DNA of 64,000 nucleotides from JAPHTQ01 sp050288165 (GTDB taxonomy: Bacteria > Pseudomonadota > Gammaproteobacteria > Thiohalomonadales > Thiohalomonadaceae): contig JBNKDG010000008.1 of the NCBI GenBank assembly GCA_050288165.1, forward strand, positions 124,001-188,000, read 5' to 3'. The translations under genes and the position numbers were made by a program. The notes beneath the pieces are model-generated. The model was not told the DNA's origin and searched no databases. It saw only the letters and a program-made list of their open reading frames with translations. Shown piece after piece: positions 1 to 8,556 of the stretch (the first letter of the stretch is position 1; each line of letters begins with the position of its first letter).

Positions 1-2
1 AG

Positions 3-239
3 CATCAGGTGGAGCGGATGAAGCAGGCGGAGAAGGACCGCAGCACCGTGCTGGCGCAATCGGTTTTTCTCGGCACCCTCGGTCTGGTGTTCGTGTTGCC
101 TATCGTGGTCGGCGCCTATCTCGGGCGTTGGCTGGATGAACTGATGTCGGGTTATTCGATCCACTGGACATTGAATCTGCTGTTTCTCGGCATTGTTATT
201 GGCGCCGTGAACGTTTGGCTGCTGATCAGGAGACACTGA
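3..239 (+). CDS. atpQ: N-ATPase accessory subunit AtpQ (AtpI/AtpZ-like), 5' end cut by the window
   Basis: Small membrane protein with two transmembrane helices (about residues 15-37 and 52-73 of the visible part) and the GAYLGRWLD segment typical of the AtpI-like first gene of ATPase operons. It is thought to help assemble the membrane sector. The reading frame is open to the window edge. GTG at 9 or ATG at 18 could serve as starts, but family members usually carry a longer charged N-terminus, so the true start probably lies upstream. Its TGA overlaps the atpB ATG (ATGA). In known N-ATPase operons atpR follows atpQ; here atpB follows directly. Confidence 0.75.
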   Translation, partial: HQVERMKQAEKDRSTVLAQSVFLGTLGLVFVLPIVVGAYLGRWLDELMSGYSIHWTLNLLFLGIVIGAVNVWLLIRRH

Positions 240-922
240 TGGATCAGGTCAACATTAACGTCGAAACGATTTTCAGTATCGGACCGCTGAACTTCAGTAT
301 CAGCCTGTTGACCTGTATCGGTTTGACCATTTTTCTCGGTGCGTTATTTGGTTTGCTCACTCGCCATTTGCAGCGACTGCCAAACGGTATGCAGGTGATG
401 CTGGAAGGGGTTGTGATGGCAATGGAAAACGGTGTGCGCGATGTGGCAGGTAAATACACCGAGCGGATCATGCCGTTGATTGCCAGCCTGTGGCTGTTTT
501 TGATCGTGGCCAATCTGTTAGGTCTCGTTCCCGGTTTTCATACCCCGACACGTGACCTGTCGGTGACCGCGGCGCTGGCGATTCTGGTGTTCTTCTCGGT
601 GCACTGGTTTGGCATTACTTCACAGGGCGTGGGCAACTATTTTCGTCACTACATGAAGCCGTCGCCGCTACTGTTGCCGTTCCACATCGTCAGCGAGATC
701 ACCCGCACGTTGGCGTTGGCGGTGCGCCTGTTCGGCAACATGATGAGTCTGGAACTGACCGCGCTGGTAGTCCTGGCGCTGGCCGGTTTTCTGGTGCCGG
801 TGCCGATCCTGCTGTTGCATGTGATCGAGGCGCTGGTGCAGGCCTACATCTTCGGCATGCTGGCGCTGATCTATATCGCCGGCGGGTTGCAATTCCGGGA
901 AGAAGTTTCCTCCAACGAATAA
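239..922 (+). CDS. atpB: N-ATPase F0 subunit a
   Basis: Subunit a of the membrane sector, which forms the ion half-channels next to the c-ring. Several hydrophobic helices are visible. The AVRLFGNMMS stretch in the penultimate part carries the essential Arg that faces the c-subunit carboxylate, and the C-terminal helix (IEALVQAYIFGML) is also typical. The start at 239 overlaps the atpQ stop and has an AGGAGA ribosome site seven bases upstream. Length (about 227 residues) fits the 'alternate' F-ATPase family. It belongs to the operon atpQ-B-E-F-A-G. Confidence 0.92.
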   Translation: MDQVNINVETIFSIGPLNFSISLLTCIGLTIFLGALFGLLTRHLQRLPNGMQVMLEGVVMAMENGVRDVAGKYTERIMPLIASLWLFLIVANLLGLVPGFHTPTRDLSVTAALAILVFFSVHWFGITSQGVGNYFRHYMKPSPLLLPFHIVSEITRTLALAVRLFGNMMSLELTALVVLALAGFLVPVPILLLHVIEALVQAYIFGMLALIYIAGGLQFREEVSSNE

Positions 923-945
923 CGCGTAAATATAAGGAGCACTGC

Positions 946-1215
946 ATGACTGATATGAACTGGATCGTACTGGCCTCGACGGTGGGCGTGGTGCTTGGCA
1001 TCGCCGTCGGTGTGCAGCTGCCAGCACTGGCCATGGGCAAGGCGATCGCCAGCGCGCTGGACGCGTTGTCGCGGCAGCCTGAAGCGGAAAAACTGATCAT
1101 GCGTACGTTGTTTATCGGTCTGGCGATGATCGAATCACTGGTCATTTACGTACTGGTTATCGTGCTGATGGTGATGTTCCGCAACCCGCTGCTGGATCTC
1201 TTTGTCGGTTCATAA
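946..1215 (+). CDS. atpE: N-ATPase F0 subunit c
   Basis: Ring-forming proteolipid with two helices joined by the polar SRQPEAEK loop. The ion-binding carboxylate is the Glu of AMIESLVIYV in helix 2, followed by Ser and, four residues later, Tyr, as in Na+-binding rings. The Gln/Glu that completes the Na+ site in helix 1 is replaced by Met (ALAMGKA), and the Thr after GluSer is Leu, so coupling to Na+ is doubtful. The helix-1 Pro of this family (QLPAL) is kept. A strong AAGGAGC site precedes the ATG. Confidence 0.92.
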   Translation: MTDMNWIVLASTVGVVLGIAVGVQLPALAMGKAIASALDALSRQPEAEKLIMRTLFIGLAMIESLVIYVLVIVLMVMFRNPLLDLFVGS

Positions 1216-1230
1216 AACGGAGAACGTGCC

Positions 1231-1980
1231 GTGGAAATAAACTGGACGACCTTTATCCTGGAAATGATCAACTTCCTGGTGCTGGTCTGGTTGTTGAAGC
1301 ACTTCTTCTATCGACCGGTGAAGGCGGTGATCGAGCGCCGTAAGCAGGATGTGGAAGAGCAGATCGAGCAGGCGGAAGAGACGCGCAAGGAGGCCGATAC
1401 CCTGCGTGTGCGCTACGAACATCGTGTCTCCGACTGGGAAGATGAACGGGAAAAAGCCAGGGCGGAGTTACGGCGCGATATCGAAGAGGAGCGGCAGCGG
1501 ATGAAGCGCGCGCTGCAGGAGGAGATCGAGGCCGAGCGCAAACGTGCCGAGGTGCTGGCTGAACGACAGTTGCTCGAACAGCAGCGCCAGGCTGAAGTGC
1601 GCGCGCTGGAACTGGGTGCACGCTTCGCCTCACGGCTGTTACAGAATGCTGCGTCTGTTGGGCTGCAGGAAAAACTGTTCGATCACTTGTTACAGGAGCT
1701 GGAGCAGTTGCCAAAATCTCAGCGTGAAGAGCTGCAGTCGGCGATGGAGAACAGCAAGCCGGACAAAGTGCTGGTAACCAGCGCGTATCCGCTGGGCAAG
1801 AAACAGCAACAGCAGCTGAAGGAACGCATCGAACCCTGGGCGCTGCATTCGTTGCCCTATGAGTACCGTGAAGATGCGGCGTTAATCGCCGGGGTGCGTG
1901 TCAGCATCGGTCCCTGGGTGGTGCATGCCAATTTAAACGACGAACTGAAAACCTTCGCGGCGATCGCCTATGAGCGCTGA
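1231..1980 (+). CDS. atpF: N-ATPase F0 subunit b with delta-like C-terminal part
   Basis: Peripheral stalk subunit of 249 residues: one N-terminal membrane helix (residues 8-27), a long charged coiled coil (30-130), then a globular tail (about 145-249) that resembles the C-terminal half of subunit delta. N-type operons lack a separate delta gene, and their b subunit is longer than the usual 156-residue b, which agrees with this. Start is GTG with CGGAGAA upstream. The stop overlaps the atpA start by eleven bases. Confidence 0.88.
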   Translation: MEINWTTFILEMINFLVLVWLLKHFFYRPVKAVIERRKQDVEEQIEQAEETRKEADTLRVRYEHRVSDWEDEREKARAELRRDIEEERQRMKRALQEEIEAERKRAEVLAERQLLEQQRQAEVRALELGARFASRLLQNAASVGLQEKLFDHLLQELEQLPKSQREELQSAMENSKPDKVLVTSAYPLGKKQQQQLKERIEPWALHSLPYEYREDAALIAGVRVSIGPWVVHANLNDELKTFAAIAYER

Positions 1981-3463
1981 CAGTCTGCTGGAAAAACAGG
2001 CGGAGTGGCTGGCGGGTTACCGCTACGGTATGCGCCTGACCGAACAGGGCCGGGTGGTGTCGGTCGGCGACGGTATCGCCTGGATTTCGGGCTTGCCTTC
2101 GGCACAGATGGACGGACTGCTGGTGTTTGCCGATGGCAGTCGAGCGATGGTGTTCGATCTCGGCAAGGATCTGGTCGGTGCGGTCATGCTGCATGAGGGT
2201 AACGAACTGGCTTCCGGCACGGTCGTCTACCTTGCCCATGAACAGCTAAGTGTTCCCTGCGGTGATGGCTTGATCGGTCGCGTTGTCGATCCATTGGGTA
2301 ATCCCCTCGACGGACTCGGACGAGTTACCGATGTGACCGAGCGTCGGGTGGAGCAGGGTTCGCCGGCAATCATCTCACGCGATTTTGTTAATCGTCCGCT
2401 CTACACCGGGATTAAATTGATCGACACGCTGGTGCCGATCGGCAAGGGACAGCGACAGTTGATTATCGGTGACGAAGGTTTGGGGCGTACCTCGATCGCC
2501 ATCGATACCATCCTTAATCAGCACGACAAAAACGTGCTCTGTATCTATGTGTTGCTCGGGCAGAAACGTTCCACTGTGGTCAGCACCATTGAAACGTTGC
2601 GCGAACGCGGCGCACTCGATTACACCACGGTAGTCGTCGCAGAGGCGAGTACTCTGCCGGGGATGCAGTATCTGGCGCCGTTCACCGGCTGTGCCATGGC
2701 CGAGGCGTGGATGGATAGCGGTCGCGATACGTTGATCATCTACGACGACCTGAGTACTCACGCCAAGCTCTACCGCGAACTCTCCTTGTTATTACGTCGC
2801 CCACCTGGGCGCGAAGCCTATCCCGGCGACATCTTTTCGGTACACGCACGCTTGCTTGAACGCAGTACTGCCCTCAATGCCGAGCATGGCGGTGGTTCTA
2901 TGACGGCGTTGCCCATTGTCGAAACTCTGGAAGGGGAGATCGCCAGTTACATTCCGACCAATCTGATCTCGATTACCGATGGTCAAGTCTATCTCGATCA
3001 AACGCTTTTCTCTGCTGGTTTTCGTCCGGCGATCGATATCGCCCGCTCTGTATCACGTATCGGTGGTCAGGCGCAGCATCGACAGATCAAGGCCGAGGCG
3101 GGACGGATGAAACTCGACTTCCTGCAGTTCCTTGAACTGGAGGTGTTTACCCGCTTCGGTGCGCGTCTCGAAGCATCGATGGAAAAAGCGATTCGCCGCG
3201 GCAAGGTGTTGCGCGAAATTCTCAAACAGGATCGCCTGAATCCCTTACCGGTGGAATTCCAGATGGCCTGGCTGGTAGCGTTCAATGCGGGTCTGTTCGA
3301 TGAAGTGGAGACAGAGAAGATCGGCCACCTGTTGGCCGAGTTGTTACCGCAGGTGGTGCAGAGTGGACTGACCCTGGAAGACAAACGCGAGCAGTGGCTC
3401 AGTGCGGTGCAGCGTTGGCTCGGTGCGGAAGAGGAAAACGATGGCGCGCTATCGCAAGGTTGA
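1970..3463 (+). CDS. atpA: N-ATPase F1 subunit alpha with altered Walker A
   Basis: Non-catalytic nucleotide-binding subunit of F1, 497 residues. The family context is clear: ISGLPSAQMDGLLVF in the N-terminal barrel, RRPPGREAYPGDIF, and the arginine finger in SVSRIGG. The P-loop at residues 167-175 reads GDEGLGRTS, so the Lys of GxxxxGK(T/S) is Arg (codon CGT at 2486-2488). Alpha sites are regulatory, so the enzyme may still work. ATG at 1970 lies inside the end of atpF; the 3' end overlaps atpG. Confidence 0.93.
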   Translation: MSADSLLEKQAEWLAGYRYGMRLTEQGRVVSVGDGIAWISGLPSAQMDGLLVFADGSRAMVFDLGKDLVGAVMLHEGNELASGTVVYLAHEQLSVPCGDGLIGRVVDPLGNPLDGLGRVTDVTERRVEQGSPAIISRDFVNRPLYTGIKLIDTLVPIGKGQRQLIIGDEGLGRTSIAIDTILNQHDKNVLCIYVLLGQKRSTVVSTIETLRERGALDYTTVVVAEASTLPGMQYLAPFTGCAMAEAWMDSGRDTLIIYDDLSTHAKLYRELSLLLRRPPGREAYPGDIFSVHARLLERSTALNAEHGGGSMTALPIVETLEGEIASYIPTNLISITDGQVYLDQTLFSAGFRPAIDIARSVSRIGGQAQHRQIKAEAGRMKLDFLQFLELEVFTRFGARLEASMEKAIRRGKVLREILKQDRLNPLPVEFQMAWLVAFNAGLFDEVETEKIGHLLAELLPQVVQSGLTLEDKREQWLSAVQRWLGAEEENDGALSQG

Positions 3464-4277
3464 ACAGCTACGCAACCAGTTGCAGGAGTTGCACGGGATC
3501 ATCAATTCGATGAAGACCCTGGCGCAACTCGAACTGCACAAACTGAATGCGGTGGTGCTGCCTCGGCGGGCCATGGGTCGGGTGTTGGGCCAGGTGGTCA
3601 GCGAGTTTCTCCATTTCTATCCGCGACCGAAAGATAAGCGGGAAGGCAAGGCGCTGTGGTTGCTGGTTGGTTCCGAGCGCGGTTTCTGTGGTGACTTCAA
3701 CAATGTACTGATTCGCCAGCTGCAACAGGCATTCCCCGAGTGTCGCGAGCGGCCGCAACAGGTACTCGCGGTCGGGCGTAAACTTTGGCTGCGTCTGGAT
3801 GAAGTGGTACCCGGTTTTATTCCGCTCACCGGCACTAGTATCAGCGACGAACTGACCGCGACATTGGAGTCGCTGGTGCGGGCGACTCGCGATCAACTGG
3901 TCAAACAGCAGGCCACCTCGTTGCATTTAATCTGTCACGGCGAGGAGCCGGGCGAGGTCTATACCCGTCGCCTGTTACCACTCGATAAAAGCCCGGAGGT
4001 GACCATTGGGGAGACTGCGCCGATGTTGCAGATGAGCGAAGAGAGTTTTTTTAGCAGCCTGCTACCCCGATATCTCTATCTCACCCTCACCGAACTTTTC
4101 ACCGCTTCGCTGCTGGCTGAGAATCATTCGCGGGTACAGCATCTGGAAGGGGCGATCACCCGGCTGGAAGAGCGTATCGATATCCTGGGCGGACGCGCCC
4201 GTGCCCTGCGCCAGGAAGAGATCACCGACGAGATCGAAACGATTCTGCTGGGTAGCGGCGGGTTCTCGCCGGTGTAG
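3441..4277 (+). CDS. atpG: N-ATPase F1 subunit gamma
   Basis: Central rotor shaft. Conserved N-terminal (INSMKTLAQLELHKL) and C-terminal (RVQHLEGAITRLEERI) coiled-coil helices enclose a Rossmann-like middle with the VGSERGFCGDFN segment. I chose the ATG at 3441, preceded by GAGGAAAA, over an upstream GTG at 3402 that would reach deep into atpA. Last gene of the operon; it ends only five bases from the convergent CopD-like gene, which leaves no room for a separate terminator. Confidence 0.92.
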   Translation: MARYRKVEQLRNQLQELHGIINSMKTLAQLELHKLNAVVLPRRAMGRVLGQVVSEFLHFYPRPKDKREGKALWLLVGSERGFCGDFNNVLIRQLQQAFPECRERPQQVLAVGRKLWLRLDEVVPGFIPLTGTSISDELTATLESLVRATRDQLVKQQATSLHLICHGEEPGEVYTRRLLPLDKSPEVTIGETAPMLQMSEESFFSSLLPRYLYLTLTELFTASLLAENHSRVQHLEGAITRLEERIDILGGRARALRQEEITDEIETILLGSGGFSPV

Positions 4278-4282
4278 TTACC

Positions 4283-4741
4283 TCAGCCCAGATAGCGCCC
4301 ACCTGCCCCCACGGCAAGGGTGATCAATCCCAGCGTCATGTTGATACCGACCAGGGTGCGGATGCGATCCAGTTGTGTCTTACCCACGGGCCACGCCTGT
4401 TCCGCCACCGCCTGGCTCAGTTTGCGGTAGGGGCCGAAAAAGACGTAGAGGTAGATGCCGATCATCACTAGGCCTAGGGTGTGCATGATGTGAACGTAGA
4501 TCCCCGCCCCGGCGAAGCCGCCAAACAGGCTAAACAGCATCCAGTAGCCGGTGGCCGGGATGATCAGCACTGCCAGCCAGACCCAGAAGAAAAAGCGGCC
4601 AAACACACCCACCCACAGCGGCTGACGCAGCGACGGTTCGAGCAGGTCGGCGGCGACAGGGCGCAGCATCTGGTGGGCAAAGAACATCCCGCCGACCCAG
4701 ATAACGGCGGCGATCAGGTGCAGGGATACGGCAATACTCAT
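4283..4741 (-). CDS. CopD-like four-helix membrane protein
   Basis: Integral membrane protein of 152 residues with four predicted helices. The start SIAVSLHLIAAVIWVGGMFFAHQML has the His-Leu...Trp-Val-Gly-Gly pattern of the CopD/DUF2269-like group, whose conserved His residues may bind haem or copper. A second His pair lies in YVHIMHTLGLVMIG. Exact substrate unknown. It converges on atpG and diverges from rpe across 220 bases that must hold both promoters; a GCCCC/GGGGC hairpin (about 4804-4820) lies in that gap. Confidence 0.7.
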   Translation of the reverse strand: MSIAVSLHLIAAVIWVGGMFFAHQMLRPVAADLLEPSLRQPLWVGVFGRFFFWVWLAVLIIPATGYWMLFSLFGGFAGAGIYVHIMHTLGLVMIGIYLYVFFGPYRKLSQAVAEQAWPVGKTQLDRIRTLVGINMTLGLITLAVGAGGRYLG

Positions 4742-4961
4742 CTTTCGACTCCACGATTATGGTTATTTCCACCCCATGTCCGGGGTTGCTTATAGCGACA
4801 CAGCCCCTAGATATGGGGCTTGTGGTGCTTGGGGCAAGCCCTGACGGGGCGCCGCAGTCGCAAATTGGCCGGTGAACGGGTAGTATTTGCGGTTCTTTTT
4901 GGGTGGCCGCCAGGGTATCGGCGGTACGAGGCGTATACAAATATTTCAGAGGCACAGACCA

Positions 4962-5654
4962 ATGTCGGATTACCAGATTGCCCCTTCCATTCTTTCAGCC
5001 GACTTCGCCCGTCTGGGTGAAGAGGTTACCAACGTTCTCGCTTCCGGCGCAGACATCGTTCACTTCGACGTCATGGATAACCATTACGTCCCCAACCTGA
5101 CCATCGGCCCGCTGGTGTGCGAGGCACTGCGCAAACACGGCGTCACCGCACCTATCGATGTGCACCTGATGGTCAAGCCGGTGGATCGCATCATTCCCGA
5201 TTTCGCCAAGGCGGGTGCCACCTATATCACTTTCCATCCGGAGGCCTCCGAGCACATCGACCGTACCATCGGCCTGATCAAGGAGAGCGGTTGCAAGGCG
5301 GGTCTGGTATTCAACCCGGCGACCCCGCTGGACATTCTCGAGTACACCCTGCCCAAGCTGGACATGGTGCTGCTGATGTCGGTTAACCCCGGCTTCGGCG
5401 GACAGAAGTTCATCCCCTACGTGCTGGACAAGGCACGCAAGGTCAGCGCGATGATCAAGGAAGGCGGTTACGACTGCCGTCTGGAGATCGACGGTGGCGT
5501 CGGCCCGGCCAACATCAAAGAGGTTGCCGAAGCCGGTGTTGATACCTTCGTTGCCGGTTCCGCCGTATTCGGCAAGCGCAACGACAGCGACGCGAACCAC
5601 TACAACACCATCATCGGTGAAATGCGCGCCGAGCTGGCCAAGGTCGGCAAGTAA
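4962..5654 (+). CDS. rpe: Ribulose-phosphate 3-epimerase
   Basis: Interconverts ribulose 5-phosphate and xylulose 5-phosphate in the pentose phosphate or Calvin cycle. TIM barrel with family motifs in order: APSILSADFARLGEE, HFDVMDNHYVPNLTIGP (metal ligands), VNPGFGGQKFI and LEIDGGV. I chose ATG 4962 (MSDYQIAPSIL) with an AGAGG upstream, since the longer open frame back to 4887 has no homologous look. First gene of rpe-gph-trpEGDC; the gph start lies seven bases after its stop. Confidence 0.95.
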   Translation: MSDYQIAPSILSADFARLGEEVTNVLASGADIVHFDVMDNHYVPNLTIGPLVCEALRKHGVTAPIDVHLMVKPVDRIIPDFAKAGATYITFHPEASEHIDRTIGLIKESGCKAGLVFNPATPLDILEYTLPKLDMVLLMSVNPGFGGQKFIPYVLDKARKVSAMIKEGGYDCRLEIDGGVGPANIKEVAEAGVDTFVAGSAVFGKRNDSDANHYNTIIGEMRAELAKVGK

Positions 5655-5661
5655 CTCTGCG

Positions 5662-6336
5662 GTGAAACGGCCCGAGATGGTCCTCATCGATCTCGACGGC
5701 ACGCTGGTCGACAGCGTGCCGGACCTGACCTTTTGTGTCGACGAGATGATGCAGGAGCTGGGTATGCCACTGCGCGGCGAGGCGCGGGTGCGTACCTGGG
5801 TCGGTAACGGGGTGGAGCGTCTGGTACGTCGCGCCCTGATTGACAGCCTCGACGGCGAACCGGAGGAGGAACTGTTCCAGCGCGCCTACCCGATCTTCCT
5901 GCGTCTCTACGCGGAGAACACCTCGGGCCGTTCCCGGCTCTATCCCGGCGTGCGCGAAGGACTCGACTACCTGCGTAGCGCCGGTTTTAAACTCGGCTGC
6001 GTCACCAACAAGGCGGAGCAGTTCACCCTGCCGTTGCTGGACGACATGGGCATTCGTGACTACTTCGGTATTGTGGTGAGTGGAGATACTCTGGCGGAGA
6101 AGAAACCGCACCCCATGCCGTTACTGCATGCGGCGAAGTTCTTCGGCGTCGAACCGGCCAATGCCCTGATGTTGGGCGACTCCATGAGCGACGTGAAGGC
6201 GGCCCGTGCCGCTGGCTTCAACGTGGTCTGCATGAGCTACGGTTACAACCACGGTATCGACATTCGTGAGGCCAATCCCGACGCGGTACTCGACTCCATG
6301 GCAGAATTGGGTACACTACTCGAAAGCGCGGCCTAG
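5662..6336 (+). CDS. gph: Phosphoglycolate phosphatase (HAD family)
   Basis: Haloacid dehalogenase hydrolase that removes 2-phosphoglycolate formed by DNA repair or Rubisco oxygenation. Motif I is LIDLDGTLVDS with the nucleophile Asp; motif II CVTNK; motif III KKPHP; motif IV MLGDSMSDVKAARAAG. A cap domain lies between motifs I and II (about residues 20-90). Start is GTG 5662; ATG 5677 is a shorter option. The rpe-gph-trpE order is common in gammaproteobacteria. Confidence 0.92.
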   Translation: MKRPEMVLIDLDGTLVDSVPDLTFCVDEMMQELGMPLRGEARVRTWVGNGVERLVRRALIDSLDGEPEEELFQRAYPIFLRLYAENTSGRSRLYPGVREGLDYLRSAGFKLGCVTNKAEQFTLPLLDDMGIRDYFGIVVSGDTLAEKKPHPMPLLHAAKFFGVEPANALMLGDSMSDVKAARAAGFNVVCMSYGYNHGIDIREANPDAVLDSMAELGTLLESAA

Positions 6337-6459
6337 CCTGCGGTTACTCATTGGGAAAACGAGATGACAAAAAGAGGACAACAAATCAAACGATGGCGCG
6401 GCTGAAGTACGCACGCGTTTGACTCTTTTCGTTTCGTTTTTACTGATGGGTAATAACTC
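6337..6459 (+). promoter_or_regulatory. Possible trpE leader with a 13-codon peptide
   Basis: In the 123 bases before trpE an open frame runs from ATG 6364 to TGA 6405 and encodes MTKRGQQIKRWRG, with one Trp two residues before its end. It is followed by a CGCG...CGCG inverted repeat and a T-rich tract (about 6416-6448). This looks like a transcription attenuator, but with a single Trp codon and a weak ribosome site the case is thin. A plain promoter region is the alternative. Confidence 0.25.
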
Positions 6460-7947
6460 ATGACACCAGAACATTTTCAATCCCTGGCCGGGCAAGGCTA
6501 TAACCGTATCCCGCTGATGCGCGAGGTGCTGGCCGACCTCGACACCCCTCTCTCCACCTACCTCAAACTCTCGGCGGTGCCCTTCACCTATCTGTTCGAG
6601 TCGGTGCAGGGCGGCGAGAAGTGGGGCCGTTACTCGATCATCGGCCTGCCCGCGCGTACCGTGATTAGCGTGCGCGGTCATCAGGTGACCGTGACCACCA
6701 ATCATGAAGTGGTGGAGCAGGAGACGGTCGACGATCCGCTCGCCTTCATCGAAAACTTCCAGGCGCGCTACAAGGTGCCGGAGATCGCAGGACTGCCCAA
6801 GTTCACCGGTGGCCTGGTCGGTTACTTCGGTTACGACACGGTGCGCTACATCGAGCCGCGTCTTGGCGAATGCCCTAATCCCGATCTGATCAACACCCCG
6901 GACATCCTGCTGATGCTCTCTGACGAGGTGGTGGTGTTCGACAATCTCAGTGGCAAGCTGTTCATCGTGATCCACGTCGACCCGGCAGAGTCGAAGGCGC
7001 TGGAGAAGGGCGAGGCCCGTCTCAACCAACTGGTGCAACTGCTGCAACAGCCGGTGAAGCGCGATGCCTACACGGCACCGGCAGAGGTGAAAGAAGAAGA
7101 CTTCGTCTCCGGTTTCACCCAGGAGGGTTTCGAGTCGGCGGTGGAGAAGGCGCGCGAATACATCACCGCCGGTGACATCATGCAGGTGGTGCTATCGCAA
7201 CGCATGTCTATTCCCTTTGCCGCGCCGCCGGTCGATCTCTATCGTGCGCTGCGATGCCTCAATCCTTCGCCCTACATGTTCTTCCTCAATCTGGAAGACT
7301 TTTTCGTGGTCGGTTCCTCGCCGGAAATCCTGGTGCGCTACGAGGACAACAAAGTGACCGTGCGTCCTATCGCCGGTACCCGTCCGCGCGGTAAGGACGA
7401 ACATGAAGACAAGGCGCTGGAAGAGGATCTGCTGGCCGATCCGAAAGAGTTGGCCGAACACCTGATGCTGATCGACCTCGGTCGTAACGATGTTGGACGC
7501 ATCGCCGAAACCGGCAGCGTCGAACTGACCGACAAGATGGTGATCGAACGTTACTCCCACGTGATGCACATCGTCTCCAACGTGGAAGGCCAACTTAAAC
7601 AGGGCATGAGTGCGATGGATGCACTGCGCGCCACCTTCCCCGCTGGTACCGTCTCCGGCGCACCGAAGATTCGGGCTATGGAGATCATCGACGAACTGGA
7701 ACCGGTGAAGCGCGGTGTCTACGCCGGCGCGGTGGGTTATCTCGGCTGGAATGGAAACATGGATACCGCCATCGCTATCCGTACCGCGGTGATTAAGGAT
7801 GACACCCTGCACATCCAGGCAGGCGCAGGTATCGTCTACGACTCGGTGCCACGCAACGAGTGGAACGAGACCATGAACAAGGGCCGAGCGGTATTCCGCG
7901 CCGCCACACTGGCCGCGGCTGGTCTCGACAACTCACTGCATCGGTAA
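6460..7947 (+). CDS. trpE: Anthranilate synthase component I
   Basis: Makes anthranilate from chorismate and ammonia supplied by TrpG, the first step of tryptophan synthesis. 495 residues, the usual length. N-terminal regulatory part with LESVQGGEKWGRYS-type Trp-binding residues (FESVQGGEKW), then the chorismate-binding fold with VGSSPEILVR, PIAGTRPRG, LIDLGRNDVGRI and AGAGIVYDSVP. Followed after 12 bases by trpG. Confidence 0.96.
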   Translation: MTPEHFQSLAGQGYNRIPLMREVLADLDTPLSTYLKLSAVPFTYLFESVQGGEKWGRYSIIGLPARTVISVRGHQVTVTTNHEVVEQETVDDPLAFIENFQARYKVPEIAGLPKFTGGLVGYFGYDTVRYIEPRLGECPNPDLINTPDILLMLSDEVVVFDNLSGKLFIVIHVDPAESKALEKGEARLNQLVQLLQQPVKRDAYTAPAEVKEEDFVSGFTQEGFESAVEKAREYITAGDIMQVVLSQRMSIPFAAPPVDLYRALRCLNPSPYMFFLNLEDFFVVGSSPEILVRYEDNKVTVRPIAGTRPRGKDEHEDKALEEDLLADPKELAEHLMLIDLGRNDVGRIAETGSVELTDKMVIERYSHVMHIVSNVEGQLKQGMSAMDALRATFPAGTVSGAPKIRAMEIIDELEPVKRGVYAGAVGYLGWNGNMDTAIAIRTAVIKDDTLHIQAGAGIVYDSVPRNEWNETMNKGRAVFRAATLAAAGLDNSLHR

Positions 7948-7959
7948 AGGAGACGCGAC

Positions 7960-8556
7960 ATGTTAGTAATGATCGACAACTACGACTCCTTTACCTACAA
8001 CCTGGTGCAGTACTTCGGTGAGCTGGGTGCAGAGGTAAAGGTTTTCCGCAACGATCAGGTTTCCATTGAGGAGATCGAAGCGCTCAAGCCGGATCATCTG
8101 GTGATCTCGCCCGGTCCCTGCACCCCGACCGAAGCAGGGATTTCAGTCGAGGCAATTAAACACTTTGCCGGTAAGCTGCCGATCCTCGGTGTCTGCCTTG
8201 GTCACCAGTCCATCGGTCAGGCCTTCGGTGGCAAGATTGTGCGTGCCCGCGAGATCATGCACGGCAAGGCATCGATGGTTTATCACAGTGATGTCGGTGT
8301 ATTCAAAGGACTGGAAAATCCCTTCGAGGTGATTCGCTATCACTCGCTGGTGATCGAGCAGGCGACCATCCCCGATTGCCTGGAAATAACCGCCTGGACA
8401 CAGAATAGTGAAGGTCATCTGGATGAGATCATGGGCGTGCGTCACCGCGAGTTTCAGATTGAAGGGGTGCAGTACCATCCCGAATCGATCCTCACCCAGC
8501 ACGGTCATCAGCAGCTGAGTAATTTTCTGGCCATGCGTGGTGGCCTGAGGAAGTGA
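7960..8556 (+). CDS. trpG: Anthranilate synthase glutamine amidotransferase
   Basis: Class I glutaminase that feeds ammonia to TrpE; in some organisms it also serves PabB. 198 residues. MIDNYDSFTYNLVQYF at the N-terminus, nucleophile Cys in GVCLGHQSIGQAFGG, and the His-Glu pair in GVQYHPESI. A strong AAAGGAGA precedes the ATG. Its stop overlaps the GTG of the next gene (GTGA), so the transporter is translationally coupled to it. Confidence 0.95.
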   Translation: MLVMIDNYDSFTYNLVQYFGELGAEVKVFRNDQVSIEEIEALKPDHLVISPGPCTPTEAGISVEAIKHFAGKLPILGVCLGHQSIGQAFGGKIVRAREIMHGKASMVYHSDVGVFKGLENPFEVIRYHSLVIEQATIPDCLEITAWTQNSEGHLDEIMGVRHREFQIEGVQYHPESILTQHGHQQLSNFLAMRGGLRK

